Source: Pseudofabraea citricarpa (taxonomy: Eukaryota > Ascomycota > Leotiomycetes > Helotiales > Dermateaceae). From it: 64,000 nucleotides of DNA. The notes under the pieces are model-generated. The model saw only the letters and a program-made list of their open reading frames with translations, ran no database searches and was not told where the DNA came from. Made by a program: the position numbers and the translations under genes. This document shows, in pieces, positions 44,701-56,191 of this stretch. The stretch covers positions 558,001-622,000 of the forward strand of contig JAPWGK010000024.1 of the NCBI GenBank assembly GCA_029641185.1, written 5' to 3'. How positions within the stretch are numbered: the stretch's first letter is position 1; each line of letters starts with the position of its first letter.

Positions 44701-45581
44701 AGTTCGAGGAGCTTCGACACCCTTGTATGCTTCCGAACGTAACAGACTTCATTCCTAATGATGTCAAGCTTGGTGGTGGCGCTGCAAATATTAACTTGTT
44801 AACCGGTGCCAATGCAGCTGGAAAGTCGACCATTTTGAGAATGGTAAGTGACTGATCCTCCCTTCATAATTCAATACTGACTAACCGCGCATAGACTTGT
44901 GTCGCTGTAATAATGGCCCAGATAGGCTGCTATGTGCCCTGTGTTTCGGCAACTCTAACACCAGTTGATCGCATTATGTCTCGATTAGGTGCGAATGACA
45001 ACATTTTCGCAGCTCAAAGCACATTTTTCGTGGAACTCTCAGAAACCAAAAAGATTCTTTCAGAAGCAACACCCCGCTCGCTTGTCATTCTCGATGAACT
45101 TGGACGTGGTACAAGTTCCTACGATGGAGTTGCTGTAGCACAAGCAGTACTTCATCATGTGGCATCTCATATTGGTTGCACTGGTTTTTTCGCAACCCAC
45201 TATCACTCTTTGGCGACTGAGTTCGCTGGACACCCTGAGATTGCACCCAAACGAATGCAAATTCACGTGGATGATGTCAATCGGCAAGTCACATTCCTTT
45301 ATAAGTTGGAAGACGGTGTGGCCGAGGGAAGTTTTGGTATGCATTGTGCCGCCATGTGCGGAATCCCTACGAAGGTCATCGACCGGGCCGAGATTGCGGC
45401 CAGAGAGTGGGAACATACGAGTCGTCTCAAGGATAGCCTGGAGAAAGCAAGAAGTGGATGCTACATCCCTCTAGGTTTGCAGAGTGACATCTCATGGATT
45501 CTCAAGGATCATGCCGGTGTTCAGAATGGAGTGGAGGATAGAGGATTGGAAGTTTTGATGAAGGCTATTGCTAGCTTGTAA
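41705..45581 (+). CDS. MSH6: DNA mismatch repair protein Msh6
   Basis: Exons are 41705-42127, 42185-42365, 42412-44843 and 44895-45581 (1240 aa). The N-terminus has a PCNA-binding PIP box (QASILGFF, residues 31-38), then an acidic and basic disordered region. The mispair-binding domain carries the Msh6 Phe-x-Glu motif in GKFYELYE (F367, E369). Connector, lever and clamp regions follow. The ATPase has Walker A TGANAAGKST (about 999-1008, the form also found in yeast Msh6), Walker B LVILDELGRGTSS, and FFATHYHSLA. Msh6 pairs with Msh2 to form MutS-alpha, which detects base mismatches and small loops in nuclear DNA. At the third exon's 5' end two AGs three bases apart could be used, changing one residue. 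Confidence 0.96.
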
Positions 45582-46686
45582 AAAAGGGCTTTCGTGGATC
45601 ATTACATATGATTGGGGGTTTTCTTTCGCGGACATAATGTACTTCTAGGGGCTTGGTATCGCGCTGTTCGGATTGGCACTGACAACTATTTGGCTCTCTA
45701 GCATGGAGATTATCAATACAAGGTAGAAAACGGTTAATGGAATATTACAAATTTATAACTGGCATGGATTTTATCTTATGAATGGGGCTGAAGAGCTAAA
45801 GTAAACCCGAGGATAAAAGCCCCGACTAAATATGAGGAAATGGCGAGTCAACACTGTATCGTAGGTTCTCCTAATAAATTTTTAGAGATGCTTAATTCAC
45901 GATCAGACTAAATCTAACCCTTCAGACCTTCTTTTTAGTTCTTGGATTGAAACAACTCATATATCCTCGGGTCGTGCTAATTTCTACACCGAGTTAGATA
46001 TAAGTACAGGGCAAATGGAACGGCAATCTGGATGCACCCACCACCTAGCTTCAGTACACTGTTATTCTTTCTTATCTTGACAGTACGTACAGGTTGCCAT
46101 TCCAATTTTCCCAATACTCATAGCACAGTATCGTCTCCCTGAGACCAACATATGTATGAATATATGATTATATATCTTTTTTCTTGGAACCGTTCCTCAA
46201 GTAATTCCTGAAAAGAGCCTCTATCACAATTCAGTTATTCTTGAAGATGCTCGAAAAGGAATTTCTGGCTCCCAAATGCTTCTGATAGATCATGATCCAG
46301 TCATGTTGCTCTCATGCCTTTGAAAGCTCCAATGTTCCATGAATAATAATCAGAGTATACATAGACCTAGTAACTCTGCTTCGCCCAACTGTCATAAAGG
46401 AATAGCTAGCCCCTTTTGCTTTCGGTCTAGGCAACAGTCGATATCAATATATAGAAGCCGCCAAGACCGTAATCGAAGAGCCCTTTCAAAAGCAGTCTCT
46501 TGGATCCGTCGCTTCCGTGGTTCGAGAAACTCCAAGGCTCCCCGCCTTTGTTGCATTTTATTGGAAGGTCTCACGGAATGGTGAACATCAATCATAAGGT
46601 AACAGAATAATCGGAGAGCTACAGAGCTGGCTATGGAGCTCGAAAAACTCTTAAACAAACCAAACCAAACCAAACCATGGGGTAAG
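45582..46686. other. Convergent intergenic region, 1.1 kb
   Basis: AT-rich gap between the ends of MSH6 and the next STAND-type gene. A short CAAAC run (about five copies) lies at 46656-46677. No gene was recognised. Confidence 0.5.
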
Positions 46687-48774
46687 TCAGAAGTTATATT
46701 TCATCCAACATATTTGATTCGCATTTCGGGACCCGTTCTCAATTTCTTGAGGGGCTGTCTTGTCAGAAACGTGTTTCAATTGTGTATAAGGTTTGGTTGA
46801 GATAAAAAAAAAGAGATCCCCGGCGTATTCAGTCAAAATCGGGATGTGAAGGTCTTCCTCCCCCAAGTCAAGAAGTGTTTTCGCTCTTTCCAATTTTACC
46901 TCTGCAGGCTGATAAAAAAGGTAAGGAATATTATCATGTTTGGAAAAGTTAGGCCTCAGTGCCATCAATGACCCGGTTGCCATTATTGTTTGAAGCAAAG
47001 TCCAATATTCCTCGTGGATATGGTCAAGACAAACATTGTTGATGTCTTCGGTGTTCTCGTTCTCGTATTGCGTAACAATCTCTGTAAGCAACCGCTGAGT
47101 ATACTTGATTCTTAACCGCTCAATAAATATACGAAATTGAGAAAAGTTCGCCACAAAGCTCATTTTGTGTTGCTCTGGGACTTGAAAAGTCTCATGCTGG
47201 AAGGTTCTGGGGTCCATTCCAGCCTCCATACCACTACTTAGCCACATATTAACAAGCTCCATAGCATCATCCACTTCTTTGTCGAAGGAGTTTCTAACGA
47301 TCACTCTGGGTGATGATACAAGTGTTAATTCGGGACATTGTCTTTTTGATTTGAGGCGATCATAGCCTTCAATTGCTATTTTGAAGGCGGTACGCATAAG
47401 CAAAGAAGCCTTCTGTTTTCTTTTCTTGGCAGTGGGCTTTAAATCTGCGGCTTGCTTGTCTCGATCATTTTGAAGTTCTTTTGAACATTCCCTCGGAGCG
47501 ATTTGAGTCCGAGTCGTGAAATCCTCCATCTCAAAAGAGAAGATGTTAGAGCAAATAGATTTTGGGTTTGCGACTTGATGAAATTGAATAGTGGCGCCTC
47601 TTTTTTGATTCCAGCTCCGCGGTACAAGGAGAATGTCCGTACTTGTGACAGTTACGGGAAACTCCATGGCAATAGGAGACTCCTGGAAGTCACATAATCC
47701 TTCACACATCATCTGCTCTATCGAACTGTAGACTGTACGGGTAGTCCTCATTAAAATCTCCCCAAGTTGTGTTGTTGCTTTCGATGACTTTTCATTTCTT
47801 ATTATACTGTCTTCTTTATTCGTAGGAATCTTTCTAGAGGCTGGAGTTGATAGTTCTGCTATTCTCTGATCGATTGCAGATAATGCATGTTTCTGACTGC
47901 TCGTAAACTCATCAGTATCGCAGGTCCAATTCCGCGTGTCAAATTGTCCATCTTCCGCTGATGAATTGGTGCTAATCTCAGAAGTTGAAGGATCTTGGCA
48001 TCTTTCCGACAGTTTTGGCAGAGTAGTTCGATGATCTGACAGTATGTAACGCATTACTGTCTCGACATCGCTCATCATTTTCGTTATGTCGCCCTCGACC
48101 CGTAGCATGGCTTGGTCCTCCCGGTTTGCAAATCGGTTCGCAAGCTCATGTAAATAGAGATTTGTTTGATTGGTGATACTGTTAATTTCGTCCACTCTCC
48201 CTTCCATCCGGGAGATAATTGTTGCGGCTTCTGCATGGGAGGCGCTGAGTTCGTGGACGGACTCTAGTACCCTTTTGGAGACGACGAGAGTTTGGTTATG
48301 AGCAGATCTGATGGTGCCAAAAGTGGAATAATTAGCAAAGAGTTTGTTTTTGTAGAAATTATAGCCCTAAAGCTTTGAAACTCACGTATTTTGAAGATTT
48401 TGAAGATGCTTCGTTGCCTCTCGAAGTCTGCCCAGATATTTCGAGATTTTATCTCCATTTAAAGCCATAGACAGCCTGGAGCCCCATTTCCTCGTCTTGG
48501 TTGCTTTATCTAACTCAGCGTACTTGTCGACTACATTTCGCAGCTTTTCGACAGCCTCATTGCAAAAGTCGAGCGCAGGTCGGTTCTCGTCGGCATCTAG
48601 GGTTACGTTCACAATCCGTTCAATTAGGCCCAACTCTGCTGCCAGGAGACGCAATTCTTTTGGGGCGTTGACTGCCTCCTCGAAGATGCCCCGAAGATAA
48701 CTACAGCCTTGGAGGACCTGTCCGGCGAGCGAAACGACTGCGATAACGCCTCCAGCGGCTGCAAGGCCCTCCAT
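46687..48774 (-). CDS. Protein with STAND-type fungal N-terminal domain, no NTPase domain
   Basis: Minus-strand exons are 48774-48386 and 48307-46687 (669 aa). Residues 1-130 (MEGLAAAGGVIAVVSLAGQVLQGCSYLRGIFEEAVNAP...) match the helical fungal N-terminal domain seen at the head of many STAND/NLR-like proteins. A coiled region follows (VVSKRVLESVHELSASHAEAATIISRMEGRVDEIN). The rest has KKRKQK-type basic patches and GYDRLKSKRQCPELTLVSSPRVIV, a pattern often seen in fungal proteins with this N-terminus. No Walker motifs, WD40, ankyrin or TPR repeats are visible. The role is unknown. A link to non-self recognition is only by analogy with the N-terminal domain. Confidence 0.75.
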
Positions 48775-49461
48775 GGTTATCGATATAACACAGCAAGGCG
48801 AGGAAATGGAATAGATAAGAAGACTCTCCGAGAGAAAGAGGAACCAATATATAAGACGAGAAGGGTGTATGGCTGTATGGGGGCTGAGCTGAGCTGAATG
48901 TGGCGGTGGTTTTCAGCATCGCGAAAGGCATAAGGTAATTGGATACTTTCAAGAATACCTTGCTTACGTATACAGGAGGCATTGTCACAGCCTGAGTCTT
49001 GTGTAACACGCATTATTTCCTCATGAAAATGTGTCACCTCTAAATCTATAACCCAAACGAGGCTATAATTTTTGATCATGTAGAATGAAGTATAGGTTCC
49101 TTATGATCCAGGTGTGCCGCTAACAGCTTGAAAGCACCAGGTTTCCAAAAGGCACCAATTGGTGCGAAAATAAGTCAAGGAAAGCTTTCCAAAATTTCAC
49201 CCAGAATAGCACATACAATATAAATCATCTTTTTTCTGAACTTTCAGAGCGTGTAGCTATAGTGAAGCCAGCAACTATCACGGGTCTTGAAATTGGCTCG
49301 CTTAATTTGAGACAGACCAAGGGCGGTTGAATAATCTTTCCCCTTTGTCTTTCCGTTCTTTTGGCTCTTAGATGCTAAGTGAGGAATGTCTCAATTCCTT
49401 TTTTAAAAATGATTATTAATTTTTACATCTAAATAAACAAAATCTTCCTTCCAAACGCTTA
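48775..49461. other. Intergenic, 0.69 kb, nothing recognised
   Basis: It lies between the start of the STAND-type gene and the stop of the GH79 gene. The first ~250 bases are presumably the STAND-type promoter. Confidence 0.5.
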
Positions 49462-51242
49462 TCAGAAATTCAAAATCACAGCACTGCTATCGACAACCGA
49501 GACTTGGATCTCTCCATTTACAACAAGTACTGTTTCATCAACAGTGACATTCGGTAGCCTCACAGGGCGCCCTTCATCAAGATCATACTCATATGACCAG
49601 CCATCCCACGTAATGCCCGTTCGCACATCGCTCCCATTCGCCAGCAATCTCTGAATGCCGACTTCTTTCCCGTCCTTCAAATCTAGATTCAGGGTATATT
49701 TCCTGTGCGGCCGTGTTTGTTGCGTATCATTGGTAGTTGTGTTGTACGCCCTCAAATTTATTATGGCCACACGGGCCAGGGTCCCATCTGTGTACGCGGC
49801 ATATGCAGCTTCGAACTCCGTTGGTAGACCAATACCAACGATGTGAGGAGTTTTCTCGGTGATATTCCCCATGAATGCTGCTACGGCTATGTTTCCATAA
49901 TATGGCGGCAGGGTGGATATACTTGTGTTCGCCGTCGTTACAGGTTGCCAGCTGCTGTACCGAAAATCGGTGCCTAGTTGCATGTGTACGCGGGAAAGTC
50001 CGAGGACTGCACAATAGAGCATGTAATCCATGGTCCAAAGTGCATTTCCGAATACATTCAGGAGACCCGTTGGACCTAAATTGTTGCTTGTCAGGGAGTT
50101 GGCTTCATCGAGAACCATAGGGATCTGAGTGGTAGGTTCTATATAATGTAAGTCCGTGTTTGAAAGACACTGTTGTGGGAACTTACCAAGAGGGTTAACT
50201 AGAGTGGCGTTTGAGAGGTTAATAATCTCCTGTCTGAGTTGCGATCCGAGTCTGTCTACCACCGAAGTATGATTCATCAGCGTTCCTTGAAGGGAAGCGC
50301 CTTCTTCTCTGGTGTCACCCATATAGCTGTATGATGGTCAGTAAAAAATTTGATACCAGATTAGTCGCTACTCACTGATGCATTGTGATTAGTTTTATTG
50401 TGCCGTTTTCGTTGAGACCATTTTCGAAGGTGGCAACAGGACTGAATCCCCTGTATGCATATGATGGTCCAACATATCCATACAATCCATCAGCGGTGAG
50501 ATTCGGACAAGATGAAGTAAGCTCTTGCTCGATAGCTGATGTTCCGTTTTTCCATTCATCAAGAAAGTCTGTATAACCCCAGTCTCCTGTTCTTAAAATC
50601 CGTGCCGGACTTGTTGTGTATAAATCAGCTTCGTTGCTATACTCCCACCAAAGCAAGTTTCCATTCTGCAGTGCTTGACACGCCAGAGGAATTGTTTCAA
50701 TCAACGACTGCCAGCCCAATGGAGTGTTAGCAAGACCCATGTTGAAGCCGTGAATGAATTTCACATCAGGCCAGGTGTTGTACGATTCAAAGTACGAAGG
50801 TCCAATGGTGACATATGTAGGATAGTTCTGAGTTGCAGTATAGTTGTAGGTTGCGTCAACTGCAACCGGGAGTGAAGAGTTGTATAAGGCATAATCCTGA
50901 GTGTTCCCACCGACTCGGATGATAGGTTTGGTGCCACTGATATTACCAATATTATTTAGCAAATTGTCAGAAAAGCTATTTGGTGATGTTGCATTGCCTA
51001 AATATCATATTAGCATTCAATTTCAGTACAGGAAATTCCAAACAGTTACCTGCAAAATCAGGAAAGAAGGCAAACTCGATTGCAAAACTAACAAATGCTT
51101 CCAGCACTGGCGGGAAGCTATTTGTAGGCACCGTTGACGTGCTTAGCTTCATTGTATGAGTGCTATTGCCTGAATGACTAGATTTTTCTTGGTTCTTGCT
51201 TTTTCTTTGTAGAGTGAAAAGAATCGCCAGCACTATTGCCAT
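49462..51242 (-). CDS. GH79 beta-glucuronidase-type glycosidase, possibly membrane-anchored
   Basis: Minus-strand exons are 51242-51050, 50997-50376, 50326-50187 and 50138-49462 (543 aa). GH79 blocks are FVSFAIEFAFFPDFAGN, PIIRVGGNTQDYA, KFIHGFNMG, the acid/base in WWEYSNEADLY and the nucleophile in PMVLDEANSL, followed by a beta-rich C-terminal domain. The family removes glucuronic acid or its 4-O-methyl form from glycans such as arabinogalactan proteins. Instead of a plain signal peptide, the ATG at 51242 lies inside a hydrophobic helix (MAIVLAILFTL, extended upstream in frame) followed by basic QRKSKNQEK, like a signal anchor. A start at 51152 would give a 513-aa protein lacking any leader. 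The 5' end is the least certain part. Confidence 0.8.
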
Positions 51243-53425
51243 AGCAAGTAACAATGCCCCAATTGTGGTTGCTGCTGTGATCAAAGGACGAGCTATTGCG
51301 CTGTCAAAAAGCACCGAAAGCCATCGCCTTGGTTCAAATACGCAATTTCTATGTCTCTATACCACGTATTAGCCCAGCGACCTTTCTGATACAGCTGAAA
51401 ATCATGAGAAGGGAAGTCGATGTTTGTTATCACGTGACGTATATAACTCTCTACCACCGTTTTGAGGTGAAGGGGACGGTAACGAAAGAGCTATCGGAAG
51501 TGCAACAAAAGACAGACCTACTGAGTTTGTATCAGAGTTGGTTTTATTATTGGTTATAGCAGCTTCGTCACTCCCTGCAGCCCCAACCACATTGGGACCT
51601 GGCGTTGTGGTTTGTGATGGCATGGGTGATGCCAGAGGGAATTCATCTCTTGAAGTTGAGCGCGTTCCCATTGTCGTGAGAGGACTCGTTGCGCAATCAA
51701 AAGCTATAGAGAGCGATGCACTCTTTGCAGAATGGAGGAGAAGCCCATCCACTACTCAGCCGAGTGGGGTCGTAAATGTAAATTCAGAATTGCAGATCGC
51801 CATGGGAGATGTTGTGGTCGTCGAGTCCTGCAATGTATCATGATCAAGGAAATCAAAAATGTGTGATTTGCTTGACTCGCTATTACCCCAGATACAATCT
51901 CTTTTCGGCCCTTTTTTACACTCTGATTTATTCTTGTCGTCCCGTTGCGCCTGCGACCGTTGCCTTGGCACGTCTGTTTCAGGGGTTGAAAAACCGTGAA
52001 CCCTGACTCTTAGGCACGTGAAGCTCCACAATAGAATTTCACATCACTTGACGTTCAAGCAGATTTGTCAAGTCTTGAAAAACAGAGATGTTTCTCGATG
52101 CAGTACTACTTGTATATGAAAATGGGTGATGAGCAATATAGGTTTCTGTCCTTCAAATAAGTCAAGCGACGCATGTTTTAGAGGCATGTCTCTACCACCA
52201 AGAATATATAAAGGTTGATCAAACAAAACGCTCTACAAGTTCAGATTTGACACAGCAGGCATCTTCAGTGTGTGATGTTTGTGTTTCCAGTCCGGTTTGC
52301 TTTGCAAGTATGTTAAATTCTCGACCTACTTTCCCTCGCTTAACCCGTCTTTATTTATTAGCCTGAGTGAAGTAAGCACTTAACACTCACACACCAACAT
52401 AGCAGACGCAATGAGGTTGCTCCTCCTCAAGGCTGAAGAGGGGGTCTAGAACACAAGATCACAATCTCACAAGGTACCAAAGCTTTTTTTAGTCTTACCG
52501 GACGTTTTAGTGCGCGATTGCTTGACGACCCGTTGAGTTTGCCGAGTCTTCGGGATAATGAGCAAGTAATCAACAGGTTACGAATTGTTGAGCTGAATGA
52601 TTGTAGACAAATTAAAAATTATCACAAGTCAAATTATACTCCATCGTTACCTATCGCCATTCGTTTATTCGTCCCGAACCAAAAAATGAAGACACAACAT
52701 GGCTCTAGGAAGGAACAATTCCCAAAAATTTTGTTGCGTGCTAAGACCAAGCCCTTCCCCTTTCAAACGCCCCAAAGTAAAATCTGGGGCTTTCCTACCT
52801 TTTCCTATCTTTACCTGTCTATCGTTTCCGAATTCTTTTCAAGTCACTCTTTCTCGATCTTGCTTCCAATAACATCTTGGAGCTTCCACCACCTTAATTA
52901 TCATAATATCGAACCATCCATCTCTTTAATTCCTTATGCATGAAGCCCCACAAGAGCACACGACTAGGTATCTAGGCACAAACCCTACATCACTCTGAGT
53001 GTGTCGACAACTCAAATCATGTACACCGAATCGAGCCGTAGCTTCCTGTCAGAACATCGCGCTAAATTCAATACGTCTACTTCGCACCTTCCAGACCTCA
53101 ACACTTCAGAGCGTTGTAACAGGAAAAGAAAGCGCACCAGAGCCATTGCCAGTACTTAAGTTGTTATCTCCGCTACAAGAGCTTTTCTTCTTCAAAGCAC
53201 TCTCTCAATCAGTTCATTCAATTCAAACATCCTATTTCAATCCTTCTACAGCGGTTAGAAGGATATCAAGTCGACCAAGAGCTCACCTCACTTCTTCCTC
53301 GTTCCTCAAATCAACACGACGTAACAACAACACAGAGCTTGGCAGCAGCACAGTACGCCAGCAAAGCAAAAGAAAGAGCAAAAGCAAGAGCAAGAGCAAG
53401 AATCAGACCCAGAACCAAAGCCGAA
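51243..53425. other. Divergent interval, 2.2 kb, with Ser/Thr-rich open frame
   Basis: On the minus strand, 51402-51752 is open and contains an ATG near 51671 followed by Ser/Thr/Pro-rich sequence (PLASPMPSQTTTPGPN). It could be an upstream exon of the GH79 gene or a decayed surface-protein ectodomain. From 52999 to 53517 a plus frame is low-complexity (KSKSKSK) and is probably leader sequence. Otherwise no gene was seen. Confidence 0.4.
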
Positions 53426-54055
53426 ATGCACGTATCACAATTCATCCTTCTGCTATGCTGGCTCAGCCTAGCAAGCAGCCTAGCAATGCATGCAGGCGAG
53501 CAGGTAGGAGCACTTAGACCAAGGCCGAGTATAGGAAGGCAAGAAAGCAAGCCAACGACAGGCCGTTCTTTCCGACGGGTGCACGCCGCGGGCCAACGAT
53601 TAGGATCACAGTCACAGACACGGGCACGGGCACGGTTACAAGTGTCGAGAGCGACGTCGCCGTCGTTGTCGCCGAGACAGACGTGCCCGCAGCACATCCA
53701 CAGCGAGCAGAAGACGACGTATTACTTTGCCGGCACGGACCCGAACCAGATCACGGCGTGCGGCGCGCGCTACGACACGGCCGGCATGACGACGGCTATC
53801 ACGACGCTGCTCGCGGATGAGATCGGCGGCATGGCCAATGCCTGCGGGAGGAGTATCGTCGTGGTGGATGCCGAGACGGGCAGCCGCGTGCAGGTTACTA
53901 TCACGGATGCCAATGTCACTCTCGAGCGTGGGAAGTATGCTCTGGATGTGACGCCCACGGCGTACGAGGCACTGGGTGGGCATACGGTGGGCCCGGATAT
54001 GGGCACGAGGGATATCACTTGGTATCTGGTTGATGAGGTGCAGAATTGCTTTTAG
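53426..54055 (+). CDS. Secreted double-psi beta-barrel-like (expansin-like) protein, model uncertain
   Basis: A single frame from the ATG at 53426 gives 209 aa. Residues 1-24 are a signal peptide (MHVSQFILLLCWLSLASSLA). The C-terminal half is convincing coding sequence with GC-rich third positions: TTYYFAGTDPNQITACGARYD, GGMANACGRSIVVVD, VQVTITDANVTLERGKYALDVTPTAYEALGG. This layout resembles RlpA/expansin-like double-psi barrels, though the usual catalytic Asp context is unclear. The Arg-rich middle (about residues 30-90) is suspect. A shifted frame across 53605-53690 encodes ITVTDTGTGTVTSVESDVAVVV, which looks far more protein-like. A frameshift, a missed intron or an assembly error is possible. 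Confidence 0.5.
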   Translation: MHVSQFILLLCWLSLASSLAMHAGEQVGALRPRPSIGRQESKPTTGRSFRRVHAAGQRLGSQSQTRARARLQVSRATSPSLSPRQTCPQHIHSEQKTTYYFAGTDPNQITACGARYDTAGMTTAITTLLADEIGGMANACGRSIVVVDAETGSRVQVTITDANVTLERGKYALDVTPTAYEALGGHTVGPDMGTRDITWYLVDEVQNCF

Positions 54056-54272
54056 ACTGGTCTTGGTTGTGGTTGTGGTCGTAGTCTGGAAGTTCATTGG
54101 AGATTAATTTCATAATTCTTTATACAGAGAGATTCCTCAGTTATTCAAGGTTCTAATCCTCCTCCTTCTTGAGACGCGTAAATATATATGTATATACAAG
54201 AATTCCGAACCGACGGTATTCCTCCAACTAGAGTGAAATGATACGGACTTGATTCGACAAACACATCCCGTT

Positions 54273-56191
54273 CTAGTGTGCAAATCTGAAATCTAATCTT
54301 CGCGATCCCGTCAAGCGGCAGGTCGTCTTGTATTCGCGCTGCTCGTCGGCACTCATTGCGTTCCAGACCTTCTCGCGTCGCTTATTTTTGGTGACGTAGT
54401 AGACCTTTGTGGAGAGGAAGACCAAGATGCTGAGAAGATTGATGACGATCAAGATAGTGTTACCGCGGTGGTAAAGAGGTTTGTCGTCGGTACGGTATAT
54501 GAAATTCGAACAGATATTTCCCAGCTGAACAGCCATGTTATAGAACGCTGCAGATACGGAACGTGCTCCCACCTGGTGATAGTTAGTGTTGACTCTATTT
54601 AGAAAGGAATACCATGCTTACATTATTACTGTTCTTACTGGTCCATCCTACAAGAATCGCGTGACAGTAGGGGTATGACAGCAAGACAGTAGTAAGAGCA
54701 TATGTTTTCCAAGGATGTGTAACACCAACACCTGGCCAGAAGCGCAGGGCGATGACGCAAGGAAGCGTCCACAAAGGCTGAAGCATAGAAACAAGAGTTC
54801 TCTCATTCGTGCGTTCAGAGATTTGTGTAATAATCAAAAGAGTCATGATGTGGAAAGCTGAGGCAGGAATCGTAAGAAGATTCGTTTTGAATGTGCTGAA
54901 GCCGAGCGATTTCAATGTAAGAGTGAGGTAGCTGTTTGGCGGGGATTGTGGGATGAAAGCGACAAGGCCGATAGCGTACAATGGCCAAAGATCATAATCT
55001 TTAGCTGCCTCCCAAAGTCGGCGGGGAGTAATTGCTTGACGGTTGTGCATGTCTCCTTTCGAAGGATCGTCACGAAGAACACGGTTCACGACAATGGTGA
55101 TTTCGCGCTCTGTAAACCAGCCCTTTGGGCGATACCAAGCCTTAGTTTGGACAGCAGATGCCTAGATGATTTAGCAGGTATAATTGAGAACAGAAGTATT
55201 GGAACTTACCGGCATCAAGAACCACGAGAAAGCTCCCACAGTGAAGGTGATAAGCCCTTCGATCAGGAAGAGCCATCTCCATCCAGCCCAACCGGCAACA
55301 CCTCGCATGTGTAGAAGAGCAAAAGCAAGAATAGAGGTAATAATTGTTGTCATGCTAAGAGTTGTCCAGAAGAAGCTCAGGCGAGTTGGCAGTTCTCTAG
55401 AAGTGTAGAAGTAGGATAACCATAGAACAATATCGGGAATGAAACCACCTTCCAGTAAACCAAGCATACTTCGCGTAGCTAAGAAGCCAGAGCGATTGGT
55501 GATAGCGCATTGAGAAATAGCAACAATTGACCAGAGACAGATTTGCATTGGAATCCATCGATCGGGACCGATTTTCTTTGAAACAAGCTGAGATGGAAGT
55601 TCTGCCAACAAAAACGAGAAAAGGAAGACAACGTTTCCAAAATTGTAGTCTTGAAAGCAATTAGCATGAGAAAAACAATATCCCTAGGAGAATAAAGTGC
55701 TTACCGTTTGTTGTCAGGTTCAAATCGTCCAACATGTTATCTGACACTGCTTGTGTTAGATTTCCACGATCGACCTGGAGGCCAAAAAACATGACACACT
55801 ATACAAACATGTTAGAATAGTCCTAGAAACCCGGGGAGAATTTTTGACTTACAGCCCAGAGGCATACGTGCCAATCCAATTTTCGGATGATTTTCTTTTC
55901 CTCCTCCTCGGACCAAGTTGCTTTAGGGTCGAAGTAGGCACGGCACTCATACTCGGCATTTTCATATGCTTCAGTCCAATGTGCCGCAGTATCTGGGTCT
56001 AGGAAAGGATTCTTCTTGAAGTCTGCCCCGTCTTCGTCGGAATCCGAACCAGAGTGACCGAAGAGGCCATCTTTGGGTGGTGAAGCATCAGCATCGAAAG
56101 TAGTCGCGGCTTGGTAATCCAAGCCTTTGGCGCTGTGCTCGCCAGAAAGCTTAGTCGACTCGCCAGGCGTGGCTGTTTCCTTGGTGGACAT
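54273..56191 (-). CDS. MFS anion:cation symporter, Dal5/Soa1-type permease
   Basis: Minus-strand exons are 56191-55853, 55798-55705, 55649-55210, 55161-54622 and 54572-54273 (570 aa). The N-terminus is long, polar and acidic (cytosolic). It leads into LDWHVCLWACVMFFGLQVDRGNLTQAVSDNMLDDLNLTTND, the first-helix block typical of the allantoate permease branch. Twelve helices can be traced, with GLLEGGFIPDIVLWLSYFYTSRELPTRLSFFW matching the helix 4-5 signature and GWTSKNSNNV in the later half. Members move small organic anions with protons. The branch includes yeast Dal5 (allantoate), Tna1 (nicotinate) and Soa1 (sulfonates and other sulfur compounds). With a TauD-type dioxygenase and an arylsulfatase downstream, import of sulfonates or sulfate esters is the leading guess. 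Confidence 0.88.

Noticed and set aside
52999..53517. 172-codon plus-strand open frame
   Set aside because: Low-complexity Lys/Ser and Gln/Arg repeats, overlapping the signal-peptide exon of the double-psi-barrel gene; it is probably leader sequence.
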